The notes under the pieces are model-generated. The model did no database searches. It was not told the origin of the DNA and saw nothing but the letters and a program-made list of their open reading frames with translations. A stretch of DNA of 64,000 nt. Origin: Rhizobium leguminosarum. Lineage in GTDB: Bacteria; Pseudomonadota; Alphaproteobacteria; Rhizobiales; Rhizobiaceae. Shown in pieces: positions 46,274 to 54,888 of the stretch (positions are counted from its first letter, which is position 1; every line of letters begins with the position of its first letter). The DNA lies in contig NZ_MZMU01000003.1 in NCBI RefSeq assembly GCF_004123835.1, positions 1,240,001 through 1,304,000 of the forward strand, given 5' to 3'. Position numbers and translations under genes: made by a program.

Positions 46274-46300
46274 TTGACGTTGACGTAAGCGTTATGTAAT
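46274..46300. promoter_or_regulatory. ACGT-repeat motif in the ETF-QO / SDR divergent spacer
   Basis: The core ACGTTGACGTAAGCGT forms an interrupted dyad of ACGT/GCGT half-sites, beginning inside TTGACG (46274). It resembles sites of MerR-family regulators of branched-chain and fatty acid oxidation (LiuR type) in proteobacteria, whose regulons can include ETF and ETF-QO genes. The resemblance is from memory of the motif style, and no regulator gene is adjacent. Confidence 0.35.
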
Positions 46301-46436
46301 TCTGTCTCACGAGGCGTCATCATTGTGCGAATTGGAAGATTGGCTGTCGTATCCCGGCTCGACAATGCTTTCTCGTTTTGACAAGAAAGTGCCATGACGG
46401 GATGACGGCCGCGTGCCGCCAAGCGGAGACGAGTGA

Positions 46437-48101
46437 ATGACCGAGACGACTGAGCTGCCCGAACGCGAGAGCATGGAATTCGACGTGGTGATCGTCGGCG
46501 CAGGCCCGGCTGGTGTTGCGGCGGCGATCCGGCTGAAGCAGGTCAATCCGGAACTGTCGGTCGTCGTGCTGGAGAAGGGCGCGGAAGTCGGCGCGCATAT
46601 CCTCTCGGGCGCCGTGGTCGATCCGATCGGCATCGACCGGCTGTTGCCCGGCTGGCGCGACGAGGCCGATCATCCCTTCAAGACCAAAGTCACCGCCGAT
46701 CACTTCCTGCTGCTCGGTCCGGCTGGCTCTGTTCGCCTGCCGAATGTGCTGATGCCGCCGCTGATGAACAATCACGGCAACTACATCGTCTCGCTTGGGC
46801 TCGTCTGTCGCTGGCTGGCGACCAAGGCCGAAGAACTCGGCGTCGAGATCTATCCGGGCTTTGCCGCAACAGAAGTGCTCTACAATGACGAGGGCGCCGT
46901 CATCGGGGTGGCCACCGGCGACATGGGTATCGAGAAGAACGGCGAGCCCGGGCCGAACTATACCCGCGGCATGGAACTGCTCGGCAAATACGTGCTGATC
47001 GGCGAGGGCGTGCGCGGCTCGCTTGCCAAGCAGCTGATCGCCAAGTTCGATCTGCAAAAGGACCGCGAGCCGCAAAAATTCGGCATCGGCATCAAGGAGC
47101 TCTGGCAGGTCAAGCCGGAAAACCATCGGCCGGGCCTGGTGCAGCACTCCTTCGGCTGGCCGCTCGGCATGAAGACCGGCGGCGGTTCGTTCCTCTATCA
47201 TCTGGAGGACAATCTGGTGGCGGTCGGCTTCGTCGTCCACCTCAACTACAAGAACCCCTATCTCTATCCCTTCGAAGAATTCCAGCGCTTCAAGACCCAT
47301 CCGGCGATCCGCGGAACCTTCGAGGGCGGCAAGCGGCTGTCCTATGGGGCGCGTGCCATCACCGAGGGCGGTTACCAGTCGGTGCCGAAGCTTTCCTTCC
47401 CCGGCGGGGCGCTGATCGGCTGTTCGGCCGGTCTCGTCAACGTGCCGCGCATCAAGGGCAGCCACAATGCAGTGCTGTCGGGCATGTTGGCGGCCGAGAA
47501 GATCGCCGCCGCGATCGAAGCCGGCCGCAGCCATGACGAAGTGATCGAGATCGAGAATGAATGGCGCAAGGGCGATATCGGTCGCGACCTCAAGCGGGTG
47601 CGCAACGTCAAGCCGCTCTGGTCGAAGTTCGGCACCGCGCTCGGCGTGGCGCTCGGCGGCTTCGACATGTGGACCAACACGCTGTTCGGCTTTTCCGTCT
47701 TCGGCACGCTGAAACATGGCAAGACGGATGCTGAGAGCCTGGAGCCGGCGTCGCAGCACAAGCCGATCGCCTATCCGAAGCCCGACGGCGTCTTGACCTT
47801 CGATCGCCTGTCCTCGGTGTTTCTGTCGAACACCAATCACGAGGAGGACCAGCCGGTGCATCTTCAGGTCAAGGACATCAACCTGCAGAAGTCGTCCGAA
47901 CATGACATCTATGCCGGCCCGTCGACGCGTTACTGTCCGGCCGGCGTCTACGAATGGGTGGAGAAGGACGGCAAGGACGTCTTCGTCATCAACGCCCAGA
48001 ACTGCGTGCACTGCAAGACCTGCGACATCAAGGACCCCAACCAGAACATCAACTGGGTGCCGCCGCAGGGCGGCGAGGGGCCGGTCTATCCGAATATGTG
48101 A
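46437..48101 (+). CDS. Electron transfer flavoprotein-ubiquinone oxidoreductase
   Basis: A 554-residue flavo-iron-sulfur enzyme that passes electrons from ETF to ubiquinone during fatty acid and amino acid oxidation at the inner membrane. The FAD dinucleotide fold is at VVIVGAGPAGVAAAIRL (about 17-33). The C-terminal [4Fe-4S] site has Cys500 (RYCPAG) and Cys523, Cys526, Cys529 (NCVHCKTCDIKDPNQNI). The end PPQGGEGPVYPNM is typical. Length and motifs are complete. It is transcribed divergently from the SDR gene with a 251-base spacer. Confidence 0.95.
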   Translation: MTETTELPERESMEFDVVIVGAGPAGVAAAIRLKQVNPELSVVVLEKGAEVGAHILSGAVVDPIGIDRLLPGWRDEADHPFKTKVTADHFLLLGPAGSVRLPNVLMPPLMNNHGNYIVSLGLVCRWLATKAEELGVEIYPGFAATEVLYNDEGAVIGVATGDMGIEKNGEPGPNYTRGMELLGKYVLIGEGVRGSLAKQLIAKFDLQKDREPQKFGIGIKELWQVKPENHRPGLVQHSFGWPLGMKTGGGSFLYHLEDNLVAVGFVVHLNYKNPYLYPFEEFQRFKTHPAIRGTFEGGKRLSYGARAITEGGYQSVPKLSFPGGALIGCSAGLVNVPRIKGSHNAVLSGMLAAEKIAAAIEAGRSHDEVIEIENEWRKGDIGRDLKRVRNVKPLWSKFGTALGVALGGFDMWTNTLFGFSVFGTLKHGKTDAESLEPASQHKPIAYPKPDGVLTFDRLSSVFLSNTNHEEDQPVHLQVKDINLQKSSEHDIYAGPSTRYCPAGVYEWVEKDGKDVFVINAQNCVHCKTCDIKDPNQNINWVPPQGGEGPVYPNM

Positions 48102-48236
48102 GGCGAATTATCCCCACCGCGACAATTCTTGCGTGCTGACGCCTTCGTGATCGCCTTCTTCCGGAGGCTGTTAGCCGTTCGTTAACCATAATTTCCTTAG
48201 CTTGCGACATCAAGTTGACGCACTAAGGACACATTC

Positions 48237-48851
48237 ATGACGATCTCCCGCCGGGGCTTCCTGATCGCTCTGCCGCTTTTCGTGGCCGGCTGCTCTTCGA
48301 CCGGTCTGAACAGTCAGACCAATTATGCCGCACTTCCGGACGAAAAATTCCCGTTGAAGCAGGTGCCGATCGACAAGATCAAGCCGGAGCTCCGCCGCCA
48401 GGAAGTGGCCTACGAAACCACGCATGCTGCCGGCACCGTGATCGTCGATACACCCGCCCGCCGCGCCTATTACGTCCTCGGCGGCGGCAGGGCGATGCGT
48501 TATGGTGTCGGTGTCGGCCGCGAGGGGCTGGCCTTTGCCGGTAACGCCTATATCGGCCGCAAGGCCGAGTGGCCGAGCTGGACGCCCACCGAAAACATGC
48601 AGCGCCGCGAAGAGCGCTATCGCAAGCTCGCCGGCGGCATGCCGGGCGGCCCGAACAACCCGCTCGGTGCGCGGGCCATGTATCTCTATCGCGGTGGCAA
48701 CGACACGCATTTCCGCATTCATGGCACCAACCAGCCGCAATCGATCGGTCTCGCCATGTCGAGCGGCTGTGTCCGCATGATGAACCACGACGTGATCGAC
48801 CTCTATAGCCGCGTCGAGGTCGGCGCCAGGGTCGTCGTCATCCAGGCTTAA
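48237..48851 (+). CDS. L,D-transpeptidase (YkuD family) lipoprotein
   Basis: A 204-residue cell-wall enzyme. The N-terminus carries ISRRGFLIALPLFVAGCSS: a lipobox with Cys19, and twin arginines at 5-6 that could make it a Tat substrate. The YkuD domain shows the catalytic set RIHGTNQPQSIG and MSSGCVRMMNHD with the nucleophilic Cys near 178. It forms 3-3 peptidoglycan cross-links or anchors proteins to the wall; rhizobia rely on such enzymes for polar growth. The gene is single, with a hairpin terminator downstream. Confidence 0.9.
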   Translation: MTISRRGFLIALPLFVAGCSSTGLNSQTNYAALPDEKFPLKQVPIDKIKPELRRQEVAYETTHAAGTVIVDTPARRAYYVLGGGRAMRYGVGVGREGLAFAGNAYIGRKAEWPSWTPTENMQRREERYRKLAGGMPGGPNNPLGARAMYLYRGGNDTHFRIHGTNQPQSIGLAMSSGCVRMMNHDVIDLYSRVEVGARVVVIQA

Positions 48852-48876
48852 GCAATACAGAGACGGCATTTCTCAT

Positions 48877-48911
48877 GAAAAAGCCGCCGTAGCGATGCTG
48901 CCGGCGGCTTT
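48877..48911 (-). terminator. Hairpin terminator between convergent genes
   Basis: AAAGCCGCCG (48880-48889) pairs perfectly with CGGCGGCTTT (48902-48911). On the minus strand five Ts close the stem, making a good terminator for the EamA gene. On the plus strand only a short T run follows, so it may serve the transpeptidase gene more weakly. Confidence 0.75.
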
Positions 48912-48932
48912 CGAAGTGTCTGTCCTCGCTGG

Positions 48933-49838
48933 TTAGCGGCGTGGCGTGGCGATACCTGTCGAAAGTGCCACGCCGATGCCGGTGATCACGGCGGCGCTGA
49001 TTTCCGTCATGCCGATCGCTTCGCCAAGCAGCAAGCCGCCGCCAAGCGTCGCGAGCACCGGCGTCAGCGCCGTGAAGGCGGCAGCCTGTGTTCCGCCGAG
49101 TGTTTTGACGGCGGTGCCGTAAGCGACCATGGCGACGAGGCCGGAAAGAACGCCCTGGCTCAGCACCTGCAGGCCGATTTCCTGAAGTGGAGCCTGTGGC
49201 AGCGAGACGCCGAAGATGAGGGCAAGCGCGCCCATGATCAGAAAGGACCAGATGGCGATCAGGGCGCTCGCCTGTACGGCGGTCAGGCCGGAGCGGCGGA
49301 AGGCATGCGTATAGCCTGCCCAGAGAACGGCGCCGGCCGGCAGCAGCACGAAGCTCATCCATGGCAGCGAGGCGTCCGCAAGGCTGCTCGTGAGCAGGAT
49401 CAGCACGCCGGCGACGATCGCAACGAGCCCCGCGATGCGGGTGTTGTCAGGTCTTTCGCGAAACAGCGCAATGCCGATCAGCGCCGCGGCGAGCGGCATC
49501 GAGCCGCCGAGCAGAATGCCTGAAGAGGCGGCCGGCGTCGAATGGATTGCCAGCGTGGTCAGCAGGAAGAAGACGGCGCCGGAACCGGACACCATGATCG
49601 CCAGCAGGTGCAGCGGCAGCGCCTTCGGCAGCAGCCCCGTCTTCAGCCAGACGGGCGAAAGCACCAGCGCCGGAATTCCGAAGCGGATCAGCCCGATATC
49701 GATCGAGCCGAGCGGCGTTGCGGCGCTGTGGCGGGTGACGAGAAACCATGTCGCCCAGATCAGCACGGTAATAGTGCCGCCGGCATAACCCAGTAGCTGC
49801 GACGGCGACTTGTCGTTCGTGAATGCAATGGTGGTCAT
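48933..49838 (-). CDS. EamA/DMT family transporter next to an Lrp regulator
   Basis: A 301-residue membrane protein with about ten helices in two EamA repeats; landmarks are GSIDIGLIRFGIPALVLSP in the first half and GTQAAAFTALTPVLATLGGG in the second. Members of this kind often export amino acids or metabolites. It lies divergent from an Lrp/AsnC regulator 145 bases away, a frequent pairing that suggests amino-acid-responsive export. Substrate and direction are inferred. Confidence 0.87.
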   Translation of the reverse strand: MTTIAFTNDKSPSQLLGYAGGTITVLIWATWFLVTRHSAATPLGSIDIGLIRFGIPALVLSPVWLKTGLLPKALPLHLLAIMVSGSGAVFFLLTTLAIHSTPAASSGILLGGSMPLAAALIGIALFRERPDNTRIAGLVAIVAGVLILLTSSLADASLPWMSFVLLPAGAVLWAGYTHAFRRSGLTAVQASALIAIWSFLIMGALALIFGVSLPQAPLQEIGLQVLSQGVLSGLVAMVAYGTAVKTLGGTQAAAFTALTPVLATLGGGLLLGEAIGMTEISAAVITGIGVALSTGIATPRR

Positions 49839-49983
49839 CGTCTTAATCCTTTCCTCCGTCCGGAGCCTGTCCGGTTGAAGAGCAGATTAGCGCCAGAGGC
49901 CAAGGCAGGTCCTTGCTATCTATGGCTCAAAAATCATGCTATGCGCAATCTTCTGCCAATTGACTCCAGCAGGGATCGCGAAA

Positions 49984-50457
49984 ATGCCAAATCTCGATAA
50001 ATTCGATATCGCCATCCTGAAGTGCCTGCAGGAGGATGCGCGCGCCACCAATGTCGAGATCGCCGAGAAGGTGAACCTTTCGCCGTCGCCCTGCCTGCGC
50101 CGCATCCGCAATCTCGAACGCTCCGGCATCATCCGCGGCTACACCGCGGATCTCGATCGCAAGGAGGTCGGTCTCGGCCTCACCGTCTTCGTCGAATTCA
50201 AGGTCGTCCAGCACAGCCGCGAAAATTCCGAGGCACAGCAGAAGGCGCTGCTCGCGATCCCTGAGATCGTCTCCTGCTTTCTGATTTCGGGCACGGCCGA
50301 TTTCCTCGCCGAAGTGGTGGTGGAGGATCTCGCCGCCTATGAACGGCTTCTGACCGAAACGCTGTTGACCTTGCCGAATGTCAGCGACATCCGCTCGAAC
50401 TTCGCCATCCGTAGCATCAAGACGCATGGGCCGTTGAAGCTGCCCGAGGGAAAATAA
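49984..50457 (+). CDS. Lrp/AsnC family transcriptional regulator
   Basis: A 157-residue regulator of typical length. The helix-turn-helix is ARATNVEIAEKVNLSPSPCLRRI (about 17-39), then an RAM ligand-binding domain (GLTVFVEFKV, AVPEIVSCFL-like strand, DFLAEVVVEDLAAYERLL). It probably controls the divergent EamA carrier in response to an amino acid. The ATG at 49984 is chosen as the start of the conserved MPNLDKFDIAILKCLQ; an in-frame ATG 48 bases upstream would add residues outside the family pattern. Confidence 0.9.
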   Translation: MPNLDKFDIAILKCLQEDARATNVEIAEKVNLSPSPCLRRIRNLERSGIIRGYTADLDRKEVGLGLTVFVEFKVVQHSRENSEAQQKALLAIPEIVSCFLISGTADFLAEVVVEDLAAYERLLTETLLTLPNVSDIRSNFAIRSIKTHGPLKLPEGK

Positions 50458-50479
50458 TTCCCCCGGGCTTGCTTGCGGC

Positions 50480-51853
50480 TTAGAGCAGCGTCCCGCTGAG
50501 GATGAGCAACGCCACCGAGAAGTAGATGACGAGCCCGGTGACATCGACCAGCGTGGCGACGAAGGGGGCCGAGGCGCTGGCCGGATCGAGCCGCAGCTTC
50601 TGCAGCACGAAGGGCAGCATCGAGCCGCAGATCGAGCCGAAGGTGACGATCCCGATCAGGGCGGCAAACACCGTGACGGCGACCATCTGCCAGTGCGGAC
50701 CGTAATCGTAGAGCCCGGCCGATTGCCAGAAGACGATGCGGATGAAGCCGACCAGGCCGAGGATCGCGCCGAGCACGATGCCGGTCGGCAGTTCGCGCAA
50801 AAGCACCTTCCACCAGTCCGAAAGCTTCAGCTCGCCGAGTGCCAGCGCCCGGATGATCAGCGAAGTCGCCTGCGAACCCGAATTGCCGCCCGAGCTCATG
50901 ATCAGCGGAATGAACAGGGTCAGCACCACGGCCTTTTCCAGCTCGCCTTCGAAATGCTGCATGGCGCTTGCCGTCAGCATCTCGCCGAGGAACAGGGCTG
51001 CGAGCCAGCCGGCGCGCTTGCGGATCATGCCGGCGAAGCTGATCTTCATGTAGGGCTGGCCGAGCGCCTCCATGCCGCCGAACCTCTGTGCCGCTTCCGT
51101 CGTGTCCGATATCATCGTGTCGATCACGTCATCGACGGTGACGATGCCGAGTATCTGCCCATGTTCGTCGATGACGGGCAGAGCGAGCAGGTCGTGCTTG
51201 CGGATCAGCCGGGCGACATCCTCCTGCTTCATCAGCGGATCGGCCGAAACCGGCGCGCCCTTCTGCGCCACCGAGAGGATCGAAGCGTCCGGCTCGCCGG
51301 TGATGAGGCGACGCAGCGTCACCACATGCAGCAGCGCATGGCTGACCTCGTCCAGCACATAGATGGCGTAGACGGTCTCGCGCGAGCGTTCGACCTGGCG
51401 TACATGGTCGAGTGTGCGGGCGACGGTCCAGTTGTCAGGCACGCTGACGAACTCCGTCGTCATGATGCCGCCGGCCGTGCGCGGCGGATAGCCCATCAGG
51501 TGCTGGATCGCGATGCGCACCGGCTCGTCGAGGCTGGAGAACAGCCGGGCGCGGGTCTCGCCGTCGAGTTCGAGCAGCACGTCGGCGACGCGGTCGTTCG
51601 ACATGCCGTGCAGCAGCCGTGCGGCCTCCTCGGCGCTGATCAGCGCAAGGATCTGTGCGGCGTTGCGAAGCTCCGGCCGGTCGAGAATGTTGACGGCATA
51701 GTCGAGCGGCATGCCGGTTAGCACCCGTCCGGCGTCCTGGATGCTCAGCGCGTTCAATGATTCGACGCGTTCGGCGATCGTTGCGCCGCGGCTGTTGTTG
51801 ATGAAGGCACGGGCGGCGTGGCCTGCCCGAAGAGGGAAGCGATTGATATTCAT
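50480..51853 (-). CDS. mgtE: MgtE magnesium transporter
   Basis: A 457-residue magnesium channel. An N-terminal MgtE_N superhelix (about 30-130) with repeated LxxMxxDRxADVLLEL-like helices, paired CBS domains (about 135-255) that sense cytosolic Mg2+, and five membrane helices (about 285-455) with the pore sequence IPLIMSSGGNSGSQATSL are all present. It imports Mg2+ when CBS domains are not saturated. Its 5' leader is long and can fold so that the ribosome site is paired, suggesting post-transcriptional control. Confidence 0.93.
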   Translation of the reverse strand: MNINRFPLRAGHAARAFINNSRGATIAERVESLNALSIQDAGRVLTGMPLDYAVNILDRPELRNAAQILALISAEEAARLLHGMSNDRVADVLLELDGETRARLFSSLDEPVRIAIQHLMGYPPRTAGGIMTTEFVSVPDNWTVARTLDHVRQVERSRETVYAIYVLDEVSHALLHVVTLRRLITGEPDASILSVAQKGAPVSADPLMKQEDVARLIRKHDLLALPVIDEHGQILGIVTVDDVIDTMISDTTEAAQRFGGMEALGQPYMKISFAGMIRKRAGWLAALFLGEMLTASAMQHFEGELEKAVVLTLFIPLIMSSGGNSGSQATSLIIRALALGELKLSDWWKVLLRELPTGIVLGAILGLVGFIRIVFWQSAGLYDYGPHWQMVAVTVFAALIGIVTFGSICGSMLPFVLQKLRLDPASASAPFVATLVDVTGLVIYFSVALLILSGTLL

Positions 51854-52027
51854 TTGAGGCTCGCCTTTCCGTCGATCCGCCGTAGCGTCCGATCGGGCGA
51901 GCCGACAGGAGTCGGTCAGCGCACGAGGGCCGCGTACGGCAAAGGCAATCGACTGCTACTGTCGCTTGGCATCGTTATGATGGCTCCGTTGAAATCCGTG
52001 GCTGACGAGCGTCATCCACGTGGATGC
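51854..52027 (-). promoter_or_regulatory. Structured mgtE mRNA leader, possible RNA switch
   Basis: Reading on the minus strand towards mgtE: CATCCACGTGGATG (52013-52026) is a perfect 14-base palindrome, CCGAC-AGGA-GTCGG a short hairpin (51902-51915), and GGCTCGCC (rc of 51896-51903) pairs with GGCGAGCC (rc of 51858-51865). The last arm contains the ribosome site and ends four bases before the ATG. The 5' arm also overlaps the short hairpin, so the two are partly exclusive, as in a switch. I do not recognise a known riboswitch class. Confidence 0.5.
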
Positions 52028-52056
52028 TAGGTGGTCCCGAACACAGAAAAAGTCAA
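52028..52056 (-). promoter_or_regulatory. Candidate mgtE promoter
   Basis: On the minus strand TTGACT (52051-52056) and CACCTA (52028-52033) are separated by 17 bases. The -35 is good and the -10 weak. Transcription from here would give a leader of about 170 bases starting at the CATCCACGTGGATG palindrome. Confidence 0.35.
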
Positions 52057-52163
52057 GCGGGGTAAATGCTTAACGCCAGAATGTCGCACCTTGCGATGCG
52101 GCATTCCAGGTGGGTATGGCGTATACGACCTTGCGGGAAACACCGGGCGTGCCGGCTGCGATC

Positions 52164-53177
52164 TCAGAATCCTGCAAGCACCGCCTTGCCCTTCATCCTG
52201 CCGCTTTCGACCATGGCATGCGCCGTCTTGAGGTTTGCCGCATTGATCGGCCCGACGATCTCTGAAAGCGTCGTGCGGATCTTTCCGGCGTCGATGAGCT
52301 CGGAAATCTTGTTCAGCAGCTTGTGCTGCTCGATCATGTCAGGCGTGCCGTAGAGCGGGCGGGTGAACATCAGCTCCCAATGAACGGAGACGGCCTTGCG
52401 CTTGAAGGGCATGATGTCGAGCGTCTTCGGATCGTCGATCAAAACGAAGCGGCCCTGCGGCGCAATCGCTTCGACGATGTCGCCGATATGGCTGTCGGTA
52501 TTGGTGGTCGAGAATATGAATCCCGGCGCGCCGATGCCGAGCGCTGCCACTTGCGGCGCGATCGGTTGGGAATGGTCGATGACGTGATGCGCGCCGAGTT
52601 CCTTGACCCAGTCCTGCGTTTCCGGCCGCGAGGCCGTGGCGATCACCGTCAGATCGGTCAATGCCCGGGCGATCTGAATGGCGATCGAGCCGACGCCGCC
52701 GGCGCCGCCGATGACCAGGATGGAGCGTCCCGCTCCCGAAACCGCGTCCTGCACCTTCAGCCGGTCGAACAGCGCCTCGTAGGCCGTAATCGAGGTCAGC
52801 GGCAGGGCGGCCGCGGCAGCGAAATCGAGGCTCTTCGGTTTGGCGCCGACGATGCGCTCGTCGACGAGATGGAATTCGGCATTGCTGCCCGGGCGGCTGA
52901 TGACTCCGGAGTAGAACACCTCGTCGCCGGGCTTGAACAGGGTGACATCAGCGCCAATGGCCTTGACGATGCCGGCGGCATCCCAGCCGAGCACTTTGAG
53001 CTCGCCCTCGGGCGGCGCGGAATGGGCGCGCACCTTCACGTCGACGGGATTGACCGAAACGGCTTTGATCTCGACGAGCAGATCGTAGCCCCCAGCCTCG
53101 GGCATCGGCAGATCGACATCGATCAGCGAGGTTTCGGCGGAGATCGGTTGGGGCGTTTTGTAGGCGACGGCGCGCAT
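52164..53177 (-). CDS. Zinc-type alcohol dehydrogenase-like / NADPH:quinone reductase (MDR)
   Basis: A 337-residue medium-chain reductase. It has the GroES-like first domain (GYDLLVEIKAVSVNPVDVKV, WDAAGIVKAIG) and a Rossmann domain with SILVIGGAGGVGSIAIQIA. It lacks the catalytic zinc cysteines of alcohol dehydrogenases, which points to a quinone or enone reductase of the QorB/zinc-free type. It is divergent from an HxlR regulator across 103 bases, the pairing seen for redox-controlled quinone reductases. Reduction of reactive quinones or aldehydes is the likely task. Confidence 0.88.
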   Translation of the reverse strand: MRAVAYKTPQPISAETSLIDVDLPMPEAGGYDLLVEIKAVSVNPVDVKVRAHSAPPEGELKVLGWDAAGIVKAIGADVTLFKPGDEVFYSGVISRPGSNAEFHLVDERIVGAKPKSLDFAAAAALPLTSITAYEALFDRLKVQDAVSGAGRSILVIGGAGGVGSIAIQIARALTDLTVIATASRPETQDWVKELGAHHVIDHSQPIAPQVAALGIGAPGFIFSTTNTDSHIGDIVEAIAPQGRFVLIDDPKTLDIMPFKRKAVSVHWELMFTRPLYGTPDMIEQHKLLNKISELIDAGKIRTTLSEIVGPINAANLKTAHAMVESGRMKGKAVLAGF

Positions 53178-53257
53178 GGGAAACTCCTATGTTCGTTGCA
53201 CGGAAGCTAGATGCGCACTATGTTCTGACAACGCAAGAATGCACAAATTCTGTACGT

Positions 53258-53275
53258 AGTACCCAAAAGGATACT
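53258..53275. promoter_or_regulatory. Operator candidate for the HxlR regulator
   Basis: AGTACCC-AAAA-GGATACT is a dyad with one mismatch, ending five bases before the HxlR start; GTAC-GTA-GTAC overlaps its left side. HxlR proteins bind short TACT/AGTA-type dyads between themselves and the divergent target gene, so this is the natural site. Confidence 0.45.
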
Positions 53276-53280
53276 GTAAA

Positions 53281-53685
53281 ATGTCATTGCCGCGCGCCAA
53301 GCTCATCAAGAATTTCCCCGGCTGCCCGGTCGAAGCGACGCTGACTTACCTCGACGGGAAGTGGAAGGGCGTGATCCTCTTTCATCTGATGCAGGGAACC
53401 CTGCGCTTCAACGAATTGCGGCGCAAGCTGCCGGCCGTGACCCAGCGCATGCTGACCAAGCAGCTGCGTGAACTGGAAGAGTCCGGCCTGGTATCACGCA
53501 CCGTCTATCCGGTCGTGCCGCCGAGGGTCGAATATGCAATGACGCCGCTCGGCATGACGCTCAAGCCTGTCATCCAGGCGTTGGCCGCCTGGGGTGACGA
53601 TTATGTCTTCTGCAGCCCGGAAGGCCGCGAGTTGCGCTTGGCCTCAGACGGCCTGCGCGCTCCGGCCGCGGCGCTCGAGGCGTAG
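53281..53685 (+). CDS. HxlR family redox-type regulator
   Basis: A 134-residue winged-helix regulator. It shows CPVEATLTYLDGKWKGVILF, FNELRRKLPAVTQRMLTKQL and RTVYPVVPPRVEYAMTPLG, the HxlR core. Cys15 before the first helix is the position used by many family members to sense quinones or aldehydes by thiol modification. It probably represses the divergent MDR gene. Its 3' end overlaps the convergent MFS gene by 42 bases. Confidence 0.9.
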   Translation: MSLPRAKLIKNFPGCPVEATLTYLDGKWKGVILFHLMQGTLRFNELRRKLPAVTQRMLTKQLRELEESGLVSRTVYPVVPPRVEYAMTPLGMTLKPVIQALAAWGDDYVFCSPEGRELRLASDGLRAPAAALEA

Positions 53686-54888
53686 CGAGGCTGCAAAGAC
53701 GAAGAGGCCGAGGAAGGACAGCGCCGCGCCGACATAACCGGTCGCCGCAAAACCGTACCCCCCGGCGATCACGAGGCCGCCGAGCCAGGCGCCGATCGCA
53801 TTGGCGATGTTGAAGGCGGAATGGTTGGAAGCGGCCGCAAGCGTCTGCGCGTCGGCGGCGACATCCATCAGCCGCGTCTGCAGCGCCGGGCCGGCGGCAA
53901 AGCCGCAGCCGACGAGGAAGACGGAGAGACCGAGCAAATAGGGGTTGGCGGCGGTCAGCGAGAAGGTGGTCAGCACGACAATATTATAGATGAGCGACCC
54001 GCCGATCGTGCCGAGCAGCGATTTGTCGGCAAGCCACGAGCCGATGAAATTGCCCGCATTCATGCCGACGCCGAAGAGGACCAGCATGATCGGAACGGCC
54101 GTTTCCGGCAGCATCGCCACCTCAGTCGTCGTCGAGGCGATATAGCTGAACATCGCGAACATGCCGCCGTAACCGACGGCGGCGATGCCGAGCGTCAGCC
54201 ACACCTGCGGCCGGCGGAAGGCGCCGAGTTCGCGCAGGAAGCCCGCTTCCGCGGAAACCCTGTCCTTCGGAACGTAGAACCAGATCAGCACCACGGTCAG
54301 CAGGCCGAGCACGCCGACCGAGAAAAACGCCACCTGCCAGTCGAGCGACTGGCCGAAGAATGTCGTCAACGGCGTGCCGAGAAGTGTCGCAACGGTCAGG
54401 CCGAGCATGACGCGGCCAACGGCACGGGCGCGGCGATGCGCCGGCACCATCGAGGCGGCGACAAGGGCCGCGACGCCGAAATAGGCGCCGTGCGGCAGGC
54501 CGCTGACGAAGCGCAGCAGCGTGAAGCTTTCGAAGGTCGGCGCCATGGCGCTCGATATATTGCCGGCGGCAAAGATCAGCATCAGGGTCAAAAGCAGCGT
54601 GCGGCGCGCCATCTTTGCGGCGAGCACGGCAATGACGGGTGCGCCGACGACGACGCCGAGCGCATAGGCGCTGATGACGTAGCCGGCTTGCGGTGTCGTG
54701 GCCGAGAAGGTCTCGGCGACATTGGGCAGCAAACCCATGATTGCGAATTCGCCGGTGCCGATGCCGAAGCCGCCGCAGGCGAGCGCCAACTGGACCAGCG
54801 CCACCGTCATTGCCGACGGCAGCTCTACATCCTGGCGATCAATGGAGTTCCGGCTATCGACTGAAATATTGGCGGCAATCTCACTCAC
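53644..54888 (-). CDS. MFS transporter (DHA1, AraJ-like)
   Basis: A 414-residue carrier with about 12 helices. Landmarks are GTGEFAIMGLLPNVAETFSA and GYVISAYALGVVVGAPVIAV, typical of the AraJ/YdhP branch of drug:H+ antiporters, and the loop signature AKMARRTLLL. The GTG at 54888 has GAGGAG five bases upstream and is preferred to a longer frame that adds Arg/Pro-rich residues. Its last 42 bases overlap the HxlR gene tail to tail. Substrates are unknown. Confidence 0.87.
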   Translation of the reverse strand: MSEIAANISVDSRNSIDRQDVELPSAMTVALVQLALACGGFGIGTGEFAIMGLLPNVAETFSATTPQAGYVISAYALGVVVGAPVIAVLAAKMARRTLLLTLMLIFAAGNISSAMAPTFESFTLLRFVSGLPHGAYFGVAALVAASMVPAHRRARAVGRVMLGLTVATLLGTPLTTFFGQSLDWQVAFFSVGVLGLLTVVLIWFYVPKDRVSAEAGFLRELGAFRRPQVWLTLGIAAVGYGGMFAMFSYIASTTTEVAMLPETAVPIMLVLFGVGMNAGNFIGSWLADKSLLGTIGGSLIYNIVVLTTFSLTAANPYLLGLSVFLVGCGFAAGPALQTRLMDVAADAQTLAAASNHSAFNIANAIGAWLGGLVIAGGYGFAATGYVGAALSFLGLFVFAASLRLERRGRSAQAV

